In this document: in pieces, positions 47,780 to 56,948 of the stretch
How positions within the stretch are numbered: the first letter of the stretch is position 1
Layout of the letters: every line of letters begins with the position of its first letter
Assembly: GCF_000224085.1 (NCBI RefSeq)
Contig: NC_015945.1
Location: 496,001 to 560,000, forward strand
Reading direction: 5' to 3'
Source of the DNA: Allomuricauda ruestringensis DSM 13258
GTDB lineage: Bacteria; Bacteroidota; Bacteroidia; Flavobacteriales; Flavobacteriaceae
DNA length: 64,000 nt
Position numbers and translations under genes: made by a program
The notes under the pieces: model-generated
What the model was told of the DNA's origin: nothing
The model's database searches: none
The model's input: the letters and a program-made list of their open reading frames with translations, nothing else

Positions 47780-48026
47780 CTCCAACAAAAAACCCAATCA
47801 CCAAAATAATGATAGGTTCCATAATGGTCGACAACATTTTAAAATTCTGTTGCTCTTCAGTCACATATTGCTGATTCAGTTTTTTGAATATATATTCGGT
47901 TTGATTGGTCTCCTCAGCTACCTTCACCAAAGAAATGATTTTAAGGTCGAACACCTCATTTTCCAACAAACTCTGATGGAGATTTTCTGTTTTAGTATTT
48001 TGGACTTTATCGTATCTAGGGTACAA
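47769..48026 (-). pseudogene. Type II secretion/pilus GspF-family protein, C-terminal fragment
   Basis: An 85-codon frame whose last ~70 residues match the C-terminal half of a GspF/PilC domain. The diagnostic parts are LLENEVFDLKIISLVKVAEE (the VFP..l..mI.vGEE region), TNQTEYIFKKLNQQY and STIMEPIIILVIGFFVGGVL (the liEPliiliiG helix). It stops where the IS3 fragment begins, losing the final residues, and has lost its N-terminal two thirds. No other secretion genes are nearby. Confidence 0.7.
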
Positions 48027-48037
48027 AAAACAGGTAT

Positions 48038-48170
48038 ATGATCACCTAGAATGGAAAAAAGTAAACGTAGTTAAATCACACATCAGTCACTGACCTACCC
48101 CATTTATAGTAAAACATTAGATGGTTCAAATTTTTCGTTTTAATGTTTTCATAATCTGTCCTATCCAATC
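48038..48170. repeat. Degenerate dispersed repeat, copy 1
   Basis: This ~130-bp segment (GGAAAAAAGTAAACGTAGTT at 48053, TCACTGACC, GGTTCAAATTTTTCGTTTT) aligns with 63664-63800 in the same orientation, with an estimated 70-75% identity. It probably derives from the end of an insertion element. Confidence 0.6.
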
Positions 48171-48270
48171 AAGGAACAGAAGGTCTTCAGGGTCACTCCA
48201 ATGCCTCCATGGTTTTGTAAAAAATCATGTAGTTGTAGGAATAGGGTTTTATCAATTTTCATAACAATAA

Positions 48271-49981
48271 AAGAGGCTGTCCAAAAAGGCAGTCTCTTTT
48301 TTGTTTAAAACTGTAAGGGATCGTAACTTTAGTTATGAGCCGAAAAATAGTATGGAAGACCAATGACTAGGACCAGTTGAGCCTTCTTCCGCCCAGTTAA
48401 GATGATCTGGTACCCAAAAACCATCCTGTCCGGATCGTCAATTCAATTTTGGAAGGTATAGATCTGGCCGTATTGGAAAGGACCTATAAGGGAGGGGGCG
48501 CCTCCAGCTATCACCCAAAGATACTGCTCAAGATATTGGTCTATGCCTATCTGCGCAACCTGTATTCCTCGCGCAAGATAGAGGAGGCCCTTGGGGAGAA
48601 CCTCCATTTTATGTGGTTGGCCGGCACGGCACGGCCGGACCACAACACGATCAGCAACTTCCGTTCGGGAAAGCTGGGGGGGGCACTTCAGGAAGATCTT
48701 CGACCAAGTAGTGGTCCTATTGGCCGAGCAGGGACATCTGGGCCTAAGGGACATCTATGTGGACGGCACCAAGATAGAGGCCAATGCCAACCGCTATACC
48801 TTTGTATGGGCAAAGGGCATAAAGACCTCGCGCGAGCGTATCCAAAAGCAGTTGAAAGAACTCTGGAGCTATGTGGAAAAGGTGTACCGGGATGAGGAGC
48901 AGACCCCCAATATGCCCGACTTTGAAGCGATAGACCCGCAGAAGGTATCCGAGACCATAGACCGGATCGACCAAGCTTTGGAAGACAGGCCGATCGATAA
49001 AAAGGTAAGGCAAAAGCTGAACTACGCAAAAAGGAACTGGCCCAGGAACCTGGAGAGGTACGACCGTCAAGAGGGGCAAATGGGCGGCAGAAACAGTATG
49101 AGAAGGACCGATCCCGATGCCACCTTCATGCGCATGAAGGACGACCACATGCAGAACGGGCAGTTAAAACCGGGCTACAACCTGCAGGCCGGCACCAACA
49201 ACCAGTTCATCGTCAATTACAGCCTTGCCCAGACCACCTCGGACACCACCGCGCTGATCGACCATGTGGAGGGATTCATCGAAAGTTACGGCCGGGCGCC
49301 CGACAAACTTACCGCCGATGCCGGTTATGGCAGCGAGGAGAACTATGCCCATCTGGAAAGCAATGGCATCGAGGCCTTCATGAAGTACGGCTACTTCCAC
49401 AAGGAACAACTGGACGAAAAAAGGGGGACCTGTAAAAACCCGTTTGCGGCCGACAAACCATATTACGACGGCGAAGGGGGCCGGTACTTCTGCCCCCATG
49501 GGGCAGGCCATGCACCTTATGGGAAGTTATCGCAAACGGACCAAAACGGGACATGTACGGACAATCCACCGCTACCAAGCGGCCAATTGCGCGGGGCCTG
49601 CCATGGCTCCGAAGGGAACAGGGTCGTTGAGCGCAACCACAATCTGGCAAGGCTAAGGGCCACGGCCAGGGAAAGACTGCTAGGCGAAGAGGGGATCGCC
49701 CATCGTAAGCGAAGGTGCTGGGACGTCGAGGCCGTTTTCGGCAACATCAAACAGAATATGGGCTTCAAACGGTTCCTGTTAAGGGGCATCGATAAGGTGG
49801 AAACCGAAATAGGGCTCATTGCCATGGCACACAACCTTAGAAAGGCAACTTTTAGGGCATAGAGACCCTCTGGCCCAATTTTGACCACGGGAAATAAATC
49901 GAAAAAACGCAACATTAAGGCATACACCCACAAATCATCCCTAAATAAAAAGACCGCCCAAATGTTTTTAGACGGCCCCTT
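48271..49981 (+). mobile_element. IS1182-family insertion sequence, degraded
   Basis: A ~1.7-kb element. The left end AAGAGGCTGTCCAAAAAGGC (48271) and the right end, read inverted, AAGGGGCCGTCTAAAAACAT (49981) are imperfect inverted repeats. They enclose a single transposase gene in the rightward direction. No clear target duplication was seen. GC content is visibly higher than the flanks. It lies directly after the stop of the SusCD operon's last gene. Confidence 0.75.
48335..49862 (+). pseudogene. IS1182-family transposase, multiply disrupted
   Basis: The DDE transposase is recognisable throughout: DQLSLLPPS and VPKNHPVRIVNSILEGIDLA, then YHPKILLKILVYAYLRNLYS, YVDGTKIEANANRYTFVWAK, KLTADAGYGSEENY (catalytic Asp) and RRCWDVEAVFGNIKQNMGF. 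The reading frame is broken by TAG at 48368, TAA at 48398, an extra G in a G8 run at 48676-48683, and an extra C in a C5 run at 49493-49497. A ~13-base loss near 49594 restores the last frame. In between, PMGQAMHLMGSYRKRTKTGH is readable in the shifted frame. Non-functional unless the homopolymer changes are sequencing errors, and even then two stops remain. Confidence 0.88.
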
Positions 49982-50026
49982 AAAATAACTAACTCAAATC
50001 AACTATATTTTTTTTAATGCATAGTG

Positions 50027-51418
50027 CTACTCAAATTCCATAACATATTGTTTAAATTCAGATGAGTTGAAAATACCATTGGCATCATGGCCCACATTGG
50101 GCACAATTACTTCCCTGTGATTGTGGGTAGATGGATAAAATGTTTCCATATACTCGTACATATTGCTCCCCCTGTTAAATCTATTGGATCCAAGCAAGGT
50201 AGCTTGACAATCTGTTGTATTGAGGGTTCCTGTAGTCGATGTATCATCACTCCCCAAGAAATAAATGGTGCTCCTGGAAACCTGCTGTTCGGTTAAGGTG
50301 CCAGCATCCACCCCATCCAGATATGGCACGGCAAACTCATACCCATACGGCCAATAATCGTAGCCAGTGCAGTCCATAGGTTCATAAAAGGTTCCTGCTT
50401 CCTCATCATAACGTTGTCCATCTGGGTAGTAGAAATACTGATTATTGGCTACAATATGCTGAAAATCGATTCCTTCATGGGAGTCTTGTACTTTATTTGC
50501 CAAAGCGTAGTGTTGCGTAAATGCCGCCCCCGAAGAATGCCCGGCAAGAAAAACAGTTTCAAGGTTCGGGAATTTTTCCGGATCGGAAAAACGGTTTACC
50601 AAACTATCCATAACCGTAAAGGAACTGATCGCGACATTGTTGTTACCAGCATTGGCCCCTTCACGCCATCTGGAATCGTTCCATACCAATCCATTTGAGG
50701 GAGCAGTTCCATTATCCTGAAAATGTGGTGCAATCACAAGTGTAGCTTCTTCCAGTTCCATGCTTCGTAAAGAATTGATCATGTAGCCGTAATAATCATC
50801 AGCATCACGATTGGCACCATGAACCACAACTACTACCTTGTCTATAAAATCCCAGACAAATTCTGCATCATCAATAAAGTCATAGTTTGCGTAAACATTA
50901 AAGGTTAATGGCTGTTCGGAATCATCCAAAAAGCTCAATTGCTGCATACAGTCTTCCGATGCGGATAAGCACGGAGTTTTAGCATTGGCGTTGGCACCCT
51001 CTGTTGTAAAGGAATAGGCAACCCCGTCCCGAAGTATTTTTCCTTCCGCACCAATTTGTCCCGAGTTCAAACCAAGCGTATGGACCGTATTGGGAGACAT
51101 ATCCTGAATATTGACCAATACTTTGGTTGATTGGTTAAGGTATTGCACCATATAAGGTACATTTTCCGACCCTGTGCTTACATAAAGTGCTTTTTCCAAT
51201 GCTTCGGGAACCACAATGGCAGAAAAAACTAGCTCAATCGTACTGCTCACAGGAACATTTTGCATGTCATCCACAAATGGATTATCGTTTAGTTTAACTG
51301 ATATTACACTCAGCGTACCTACCGATACATCCTCATCTTCACTACAACTAGTGAACCATAGGACAACTAGTCCCAAAAACAGTAGTTGAACATTCCCAAT
51401 TCTATTCTTTTTATTCAT
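50027..51418 (-). CDS. Alpha/beta-hydrolase lipoprotein with N-terminal Ig-like domain
   Basis: A 463-residue lipoprotein (MNKKNRIGNVQLLFLGLVVL, lipobox FTSC). The ATG at 51418 is chosen because the longer frame extends into the upstream gene and lacks a signal. Residues ~25-140 form a Big_5/SbsA-type Ig-like domain (SSTIELVFSAIVVPEALEKA, SPNTVHTLGLNSG). The hydrolase follows: KVVVVVHGANRDADDYYGYM (oxyanion region), VFLAGHSSGAAFTQHYA (nucleophile Ser near residue 294), the likely acid in LGSDDTSTTG and the His in VPNVGHDANGIF. A secreted or surface esterase, possibly acting on the substrate imported by the adjacent SusCD. It is the last gene of the operon. Confidence 0.82.
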   Translation of the reverse strand: MNKKNRIGNVQLLFLGLVVLWFTSCSEDEDVSVGTLSVISVKLNDNPFVDDMQNVPVSSTIELVFSAIVVPEALEKALYVSTGSENVPYMVQYLNQSTKVLVNIQDMSPNTVHTLGLNSGQIGAEGKILRDGVAYSFTTEGANANAKTPCLSASEDCMQQLSFLDDSEQPLTFNVYANYDFIDDAEFVWDFIDKVVVVVHGANRDADDYYGYMINSLRSMELEEATLVIAPHFQDNGTAPSNGLVWNDSRWREGANAGNNNVAISSFTVMDSLVNRFSDPEKFPNLETVFLAGHSSGAAFTQHYALANKVQDSHEGIDFQHIVANNQYFYYPDGQRYDEEAGTFYEPMDCTGYDYWPYGYEFAVPYLDGVDAGTLTEQQVSRSTIYFLGSDDTSTTGTLNTTDCQATLLGSNRFNRGSNMYEYMETFYPSTHNHREVIVPNVGHDANGIFNSSEFKQYVMEFE

Positions 51419-51434
51419 CTTTCTATCTATTGAT

Positions 51435-53204
51435 TTAATTGCAGGCCGGATACGTACAGGCCGATTCTTGTGTTGTTGTTGAACCTGCGGCACAATCCAC
51501 TCCACCTACGGACCATGTTGCCCCTTCTTTATAGGCCCAGGACCCGGAATATTCCCAAGCGGCACCAGTTCCATCCACATTGGCATCTCCGTAAGTTTCT
51601 ACTACGGTATTCCCATTAAAAAGTTCAATGGCGTCATCTCCATTTTGGTTCATGGATTCCGTTTCAATGATATGCTCGAACGAATCGGTACATCCACCAA
51701 AATAGGCGGCAATGGTAGCCTGTTCCCGAGCGAGGAGAATGTCATCCCCTTCCTCGACGGAAATGGCGGGCAAAGTAAACTCAATACCATCGGTACCTCC
51801 ACCATTATTGGCGACTCCAATACTGTAAATGCTTAAATCCGAAATGTTTTTGTTGGCCTTTAAATGAACTGCCTTACCTCCGTTGGTTCCGCTACCTTCC
51901 CAGGTAAGTGCCAATACACCTTTTAGGGTAAGCGCTTCGGAACAGATCGGATATGGACATGCAGAAGTATCGACAGTAGTGGAGCCTACGGAGCAGTCTA
52001 TACCACCAGTGGTCCAGAAACCATCAATTTTATAAGCCCACGAACCGGAGTACTCCCAAGATTCGCCAGTGCCATCCACATTAATATCTCCATACGTCTC
52101 TATCACAATATCCCCTTGGTACAATTCGATGGCATCATCTCCATTTTGGTTGATGGCAGATTCAGCTTGTAGCACATGTTCAAACTCACTGGCACACCCT
52201 CCAAAATATGTGGTGAGCAAAGCGGTTTCCCGTGCCACAAGGATATTATCTCCTGCGGAAACCGAGATTGCGGGCAATACAAACTCATTGCCATCTGTTC
52301 CGCCACCATTATTTGCTGTTCCCAAACCATACAAGCTCAAATCGGCTATATCTTGATTGGCCACAAGATGAACAGCCTTGCCATCGTTGGTACCTGAACC
52401 ATCCCAAGTAAGTGCCATGATTCCTTTGAGTGACAATGCGGGCAATTGTTCGATTATGGTAATACTTGTGCTTTCTGAACTGTTTGAGGCATTGGTCACC
52501 TCCTCCAATGAAAGTTCGATGATCTCATTGCCTTCGTTTTCTCCGTCCAACAGCGTGGTGATTTCAAAAGAAATTGACAAGGAACCTTGAGGAATGATAA
52601 TACTTTCTTCTCCTGAAGCATTGTAATCGGAATCTTTGGTTGCCGTTCCGCCGAAAATAACCGTGGCGGTCACATCGCTATTGGCTTCTTTGTTCAATGA
52701 AGCAGTAATAGTTGCGATTTGGCCATCCTCTTCCAATTCAGAAACATCGCTTGACAAAGTTAGGGTCGGCGGTACAAATGCTGCTGTGGTAAAGTTTATG
52801 GAGAAAGAGCTCTCAAATGATTCCCCTTCCACTCCATACGTTCCTTCGGGCAATGATACCGAGTAGCTGGTTTCATACTCCAACGAACTTGGAACTAAGC
52901 TAACCGTGGAATTTGTGTTTGAAAATTCAATATCGTAGTCTACCGCTCCAGAGCCTGATGAGAAATCCAAGGCCGAACCAATGGCCTCCATATCCAAGCT
53001 GTGTGAGAAAATTATCTGAATGGAAGTATTTACGGGAACATCCTCCACAGGGGTCTCAAAATTTGTCTCGGTGATGTTGGTGGTAAGTACGGTCAAGGAA
53101 CCATCATCCAAAATGGTACCTTCGTCGTCGTCGTTACAACCTACAATGCATAAAAACACCAGAAAAAAGGCTATGTGCAATATTGGTTTTTTATAATTTT
53201 TCAT
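51435..53204 (-). CDS. Surface lipoprotein with Ig-like, Calx-beta-like and two lamin-tail-like domains
   Basis: A 589-residue lipoprotein (lipobox IVGC). Order: Big_5-like Ig domain (~30-140, VNTSIQIIFSHSLDMEAIG), then a Calx-beta-like domain (~145-255, SDVTATVIFGGTATKDSDYN, ENEGNEIIELSLEEV). Two tandem copies of a lamin-tail-like domain (~258-405 and ~422-585) follow. Each copy has LTWxGSGTNxGKAVHL, then LSxYxxGxANNGGGTDG, LAREQATIAAYFGGC-type, MNQNGDDAIELFNGNTVVET and ENVDGTG..WEYSGSWAYK-type motifs, and paired cysteines. It is 17 bp upstream of the hydrolase gene. No catalytic site; binding to the substrate or surface is inferred. Confidence 0.8.
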   Translation of the reverse strand: MKNYKKPILHIAFFLVFLCIVGCNDDDEGTILDDGSLTVLTTNITETNFETPVEDVPVNTSIQIIFSHSLDMEAIGSALDFSSGSGAVDYDIEFSNTNSTVSLVPSSLEYETSYSVSLPEGTYGVEGESFESSFSINFTTAAFVPPTLTLSSDVSELEEDGQIATITASLNKEANSDVTATVIFGGTATKDSDYNASGEESIIIPQGSLSISFEITTLLDGENEGNEIIELSLEEVTNASNSSESTSITIIEQLPALSLKGIMALTWDGSGTNDGKAVHLVANQDIADLSLYGLGTANNGGGTDGNEFVLPAISVSAGDNILVARETALLTTYFGGCASEFEHVLQAESAINQNGDDAIELYQGDIVIETYGDINVDGTGESWEYSGSWAYKIDGFWTTGGIDCSVGSTTVDTSACPYPICSEALTLKGVLALTWEGSGTNGGKAVHLKANKNISDLSIYSIGVANNGGGTDGIEFTLPAISVEEGDDILLAREQATIAAYFGGCTDSFEHIIETESMNQNGDDAIELFNGNTVVETYGDANVDGTGAAWEYSGSWAYKEGATWSVGGVDCAAGSTTTQESACTYPACN

Positions 53205-53224
53205 GTTTAGTGATTTTTAGTTTG

Positions 53225-54709
53225 TTATTTGGTAATCTTATCAGTAATAAATGCGCTGAACTCCCTAGGGTGAAAGTCCCAAATCAGAGGTAATAAGTAG
53301 TACACCATAAGGGATAGAAACACAATGGAAATCAAGTTCATCCATATACCGCTCTTGGCCATATCGGATATTTTAAGATACCCTGAACCAAAAACTACGG
53401 CATTGGGCGGGGTTGCCACGGGAAGCATAAAGGCACAGGATGCTGCCACGGTGGTAGCCACCATTAATATGTAAGGATTAATATTGAGCCCTACCGCTAT
53501 AGGTGCCAAAATGGGGAGCAACATGGCCGTAGTGGCCAAATTGGAAGTAACCTCGGTGATAAAGTTTACAGAGGCAACGATCACAACGATCAATACAATT
53601 AGGGCCAATCCCTGCAATAAACTCATTTGATTGCCCAACCATGCGGCCAATCCAGTGGTCTCAAAACCAGAAGCCAAGGCCATACCACCACCAAAAAGCA
53701 GTATAATGCCCCATGGTAATTTTACCGCATCTTCCCAGTTTATCAAGGGTTCTTTTTTGTTGTCACTTTTAATGGTGAACAACAGAATACCTGCGCACAT
53801 GGCAATTATGGTATCATCAATGGCGGGTAGTAGTGGTTGAAGCACGAAAGATCTTGATATCCAAGCAAAGGCAGTAAAAATGAAAATACCCAGAATAATT
53901 TTTTCTTCTTTCTTCATTGGGCCCAATTGCTCTATCAACTGATTGATTTCCTTCCTTCCACCGGGAAACTCCTTTTGTTTAAAGGTAAAGGCAAACCTTG
54001 TTAGATAAATCCAAGCTATCACCAAAAGTGGAATAGCTATGGGCAATCCCCACTTGGCCCATTGCCAAAAAGTGATTTCTATGCCGTAGACCTCTTCCAC
54101 ATATCCGGCAAACACCAAGTTGGGCGGTGTTCCTATCAAGGTTGCCACCCCGCCTATGGAGGCACTGTATGCTATCCCCAGCATTAGTGCCTTACCGAAT
54201 ATCAAATTTTCGTCTTCACGGGTTGCTGGGTTATCCTTTAATTGTGTTACAATGGACATGGCGATGGGCAGCATCATCACCGAAGTGGCCGTATTGGATA
54301 TCCACATGGATAAAAAGGCTGTGGCCACCATAAAGCCCAAAATGATTTTTGACACATTGGTTCCGATGATTCGGATGACATGTAAGGCAATCCGCTTGTG
54401 CAGGTTCCACTTTTCTATGGCGATGGCCAGCATAAAGCCTCCCATATACAAAAAAATGTATCTGTGCCCATAAGATGCGGTGGTACTCGATAAATCAACA
54501 GCTCCCGTAAGCGGAAATAGAATGATGGGCAAAAGCGCCGTGACACCAATGGGAATGGCCTCGGTTACCCACCAAATGGCCATCCACAAAGTTATTCCCA
54601 ACATACTGAATGCACTCTCGGACATATCTGCAGGGGGATCAAAACTCTGTAAGATAAAAAAGACCAAGGGCCCAAGTACCAAGAATATATTTCTTTTTAC
54701 CACCTTCAT
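53225..54709 (-). CDS. DASS/SLC13-family sodium-coupled anion symporter
   Basis: A 494-residue inner-membrane transporter with about eleven helices and the two SNT-type motifs of the family: first ISNTATSVMMLPIAMSIVTQ, second (TEVTSNLATTAMLLPILAP). FFILQSFDPPADMSESAFSM near the start and VATPPNAVVFGSGYLKISDM near the end are conserved. Substrates of this family are di- and tricarboxylates, sometimes sulfate. It overlaps the SGNH hydrolase gene by 4 bp (ATGA), so it is translationally coupled. A symporter inside a SusCD operon points to an anionic product released in the periplasm; the specificity is inference. Confidence 0.92.
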   Translation of the reverse strand: MKVVKRNIFLVLGPLVFFILQSFDPPADMSESAFSMLGITLWMAIWWVTEAIPIGVTALLPIILFPLTGAVDLSSTTASYGHRYIFLYMGGFMLAIAIEKWNLHKRIALHVIRIIGTNVSKIILGFMVATAFLSMWISNTATSVMMLPIAMSIVTQLKDNPATREDENLIFGKALMLGIAYSASIGGVATLIGTPPNLVFAGYVEEVYGIEITFWQWAKWGLPIAIPLLVIAWIYLTRFAFTFKQKEFPGGRKEINQLIEQLGPMKKEEKIILGIFIFTAFAWISRSFVLQPLLPAIDDTIIAMCAGILLFTIKSDNKKEPLINWEDAVKLPWGIILLFGGGMALASGFETTGLAAWLGNQMSLLQGLALIVLIVVIVASVNFITEVTSNLATTAMLLPILAPIAVGLNINPYILMVATTVAASCAFMLPVATPPNAVVFGSGYLKISDMAKSGIWMNLISIVFLSLMVYYLLPLIWDFHPREFSAFITDKITK

Positions 54710-55479
54710 TTTTGGGTCTTATAAGGTTCAAAATTCATTTCATCCACCAATTGCCTCAAAAAGTTACCCGTGGTCGGCAAAACAAAGGACAGGTACAATT
54801 TTTCATCGTTTTTATCTACTGTTATCAAACGATCTGGAACGTCAGTTATCGATTCACCTGTAAGTAGTTTGGTAATGGTAAGTGCTATCAAATATGTCCC
54901 ATCCGATGAAGGGTGTTTGTCATCAAAATAGAGTTCCAAGTCTGGTCTAAATGTCCTGGCCTTCATATAAACGGGACCCACTGGAAATACTTTGGCATTG
55001 AGCTCAGTGGCCAGGTCCATATACCCTTGGGTTATGGTTTCCTGCATCAATGGATTGGATTTATAAGCCCATGTCATATAAAAAATAGGTTCTGCTCCTT
55101 TGGAGCGAACGAGTTCGGCAAACTTGGCTCCGTATTCCTTAAACCGCTCGGGGGCTTCAATGGTACTTAGACTATGGTCGCCAAAAACCACATAATCCCA
55201 TTTTTTTTCTTCAAGTAGTTGGCGGGTAATGGTTTCTTTTTCGCTTTTCCAATGTTGCTCCAAATTACTGCCTCCCACGGTAGATTGACGTGCAGCAATG
55301 TCCACCCCTTGTGTTTCCGCCATGGCTTCCACCAATTGGGGCATGTTCCAAAAATAGGTAAAGCTGTTTCCCACAAACAATATGTTGATCGGGCCTTGCT
55401 TTTCTTGGGCGTCCAGTTGAACGGGAATGTTCAGAACCAGGACAAAAACCCAAATACCGATATACTTAAAATGCTTCAT
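54706..55479 (-). CDS. SGNH/GDSL-type hydrolase, exported
   Basis: A 257-residue exported protein (signal peptide MKHFKYIGIWVFVLVLNIPV, cut near LDAQE). The SGNH blocks are present: block I NILFVGNSFTYFWNMP (Ser39), block II Gly in STVGGSNLEQHW, block III VVFGDHS and block V YFDDKHPSSDGTYL (Asp/His near 190). The family comprises esterases and acyl-carbohydrate deacetylases; this type resembles DUF4886-like members. ATGs at 55500 and 55479 are both possible; the latter gives the best signal peptide. Overlaps the symporter gene by 4 bp. Likely releases an acyl or carboxylate group in the periplasm. Confidence 0.85.
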   Translation of the reverse strand: MKHFKYIGIWVFVLVLNIPVQLDAQEKQGPINILFVGNSFTYFWNMPQLVEAMAETQGVDIAARQSTVGGSNLEQHWKSEKETITRQLLEEKKWDYVVFGDHSLSTIEAPERFKEYGAKFAELVRSKGAEPIFYMTWAYKSNPLMQETITQGYMDLATELNAKVFPVGPVYMKARTFRPDLELYFDDKHPSSDGTYLIALTITKLLTGESITDVPDRLITVDKNDEKLYLSFVLPTTGNFLRQLVDEMNFEPYKTQK

Positions 55480-55512
55480 TCTCATCATTTGAATATGCAA
55501 TTCTTACTGATT

Positions 55513-56931
55513 TTATTGATTAACTGGTGTTTCGTCAAAAAAGTTTGGGATAGGACTTGGAACGTTGGTATTCCGGTCTATTTCAGATTGAGGATACAAG
55601 AACCTTTGTGGCAATTGGTTGCCCGTATTTGGTATAATCGGTACCTTCACCACGGATTCACCTTCGGTTCTTCGGGTATCGTTAAAAGACTCTATCTGTC
55701 CAAACAAGGTAATGTAACGTTCTTCCAAGATTTCGCGCAGCAAAGCATTTTCTGGACTGATATTGTCCACATTTTCCATACCTCCTGCTTCAAAGTCGGC
55801 CGCCACATAAGGTTCATAGACCACTTGGGAAGGGTCTACGTTTCTAAGATATCCCCCTATGTTCATAAATGCCCTGTAGTCGTTCAAATTGGAAAGACCC
55901 GCGCCAAAACCATTGATTCTTAATCCAGCCTCGGCCAAAATAAGCAGGTTTTCCTCATAGGTCACCAAAGGTGCCGGTGCATCCTGTGCGGCAAAACCAT
56001 TGGACGTATTGGGCTGTATTCCGGTACTGTTTACCGTAAAAAGAAAATTATACCTTCCCGTCTCATCGGTCTTTGCGTTGCCCCTATAATTTGATGGAAT
56101 GGGGTTACCTATCCCAGGATCAACCAGACTGGCCATATAATCGGAAACGACGACATCTGCTTGGCGAACCTCCACTGCAAAAAACTGATAGTTTAAGTTA
56201 GAGTTCTCGGCAGCTGTGCCATGTGGTCCGTACATGCTATTCTCCATAGAGCTGATACCATTGGATGCAGCATTCAAGGCACTTTGGTAATTCTTGGTGT
56301 GCATGTAAAAGCGTGCTTTAAGTGTATAGGCGACCTCAATCCATGCGTTGGCATTCCCATCAAAATAAATGTCCGAACCTGCACTTGGCCTTCCTGTTCC
56401 TTGGCTCAAAAGTGAAATGGCAGCATCCAAGGTGCTTTGTATTTTACCATAGACCGAAGTCTGACTTTCAAATACTGGGTCTGTTATAGCTACATTCCCT
56501 GCTTCATCAAAAGGTATATCACCATATAATGATGCGATAGATCCTGCTACTTGGGCCTGTAAAACCAATGCTATTCCTTGAGCTATGGGACCAATTTCCT
56601 CGTTCAAAGCAGTTTCTTCGGCAATCAATGCATTTCTATAAGCATTCACAAAGGCATCGTTCCAAAGTGCATCAAAATCGCTGGTGGTCACCGAATATTG
56701 GTAAAAACCTTCGTGCTGTCTGTCTATACCTCTATACTGGCCTGCGAAGATGGCAGCTCTACGAGCTGATTCCCCGCTTTGAAAAAGTAAATTACCCACT
56801 TCTGCACCGGTCAAAACCGTTCCATAGGAACTTTCCGTTAGGTTGTTCGGGTCGTTGTTAAGATCATCGACCAATTTGCTACAAGATACCAGTAGCGCGC
56901 AAAATATTACGATTGATATATAGCGTTTCAT
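55513..56931 (-). CDS. SusD/RagB-family surface lipoprotein
   Basis: A 472-residue lipoprotein (lipobox LVSC). It has the SusD-type start DLNNDPNNLTESSYGTVL, TPR-like helices (FDALWNDAFVNAYRNALIAE, VALTYTLKARFYMHTKNY-type VAYTLKARFYMHTKNYQSAL) and the C-terminal EILEERYITLFGQIESFNDT and RRTEGESVVKVPI. The end reads RFLYPQSEIDRNTNVPSPIP. It resembles the SusD_2-like branch. SusD caps the SusC barrel and binds ligand at the cell surface. It lies 17 bp downstream of susC and 33 bp upstream of the SGNH gene. Substrate unknown. Confidence 0.95.
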   Translation of the reverse strand: MKRYISIVIFCALLVSCSKLVDDLNNDPNNLTESSYGTVLTGAEVGNLLFQSGESARRAAIFAGQYRGIDRQHEGFYQYSVTTSDFDALWNDAFVNAYRNALIAEETALNEEIGPIAQGIALVLQAQVAGSIASLYGDIPFDEAGNVAITDPVFESQTSVYGKIQSTLDAAISLLSQGTGRPSAGSDIYFDGNANAWIEVAYTLKARFYMHTKNYQSALNAASNGISSMENSMYGPHGTAAENSNLNYQFFAVEVRQADVVVSDYMASLVDPGIGNPIPSNYRGNAKTDETGRYNFLFTVNSTGIQPNTSNGFAAQDAPAPLVTYEENLLILAEAGLRINGFGAGLSNLNDYRAFMNIGGYLRNVDPSQVVYEPYVAADFEAGGMENVDNISPENALLREILEERYITLFGQIESFNDTRRTEGESVVKVPIIPNTGNQLPQRFLYPQSEIDRNTNVPSPIPNFFDETPVNQ

Positions 56932-56948
56932 TTGTATAGTTTTTTTGA

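Noticed and set aside
48676..48683. Programmed frameshift in the IS transposase at the G8 run
   Set aside because: IS1182 transposases are single-frame, and other lesions (two stops, a deletion) show simple decay.
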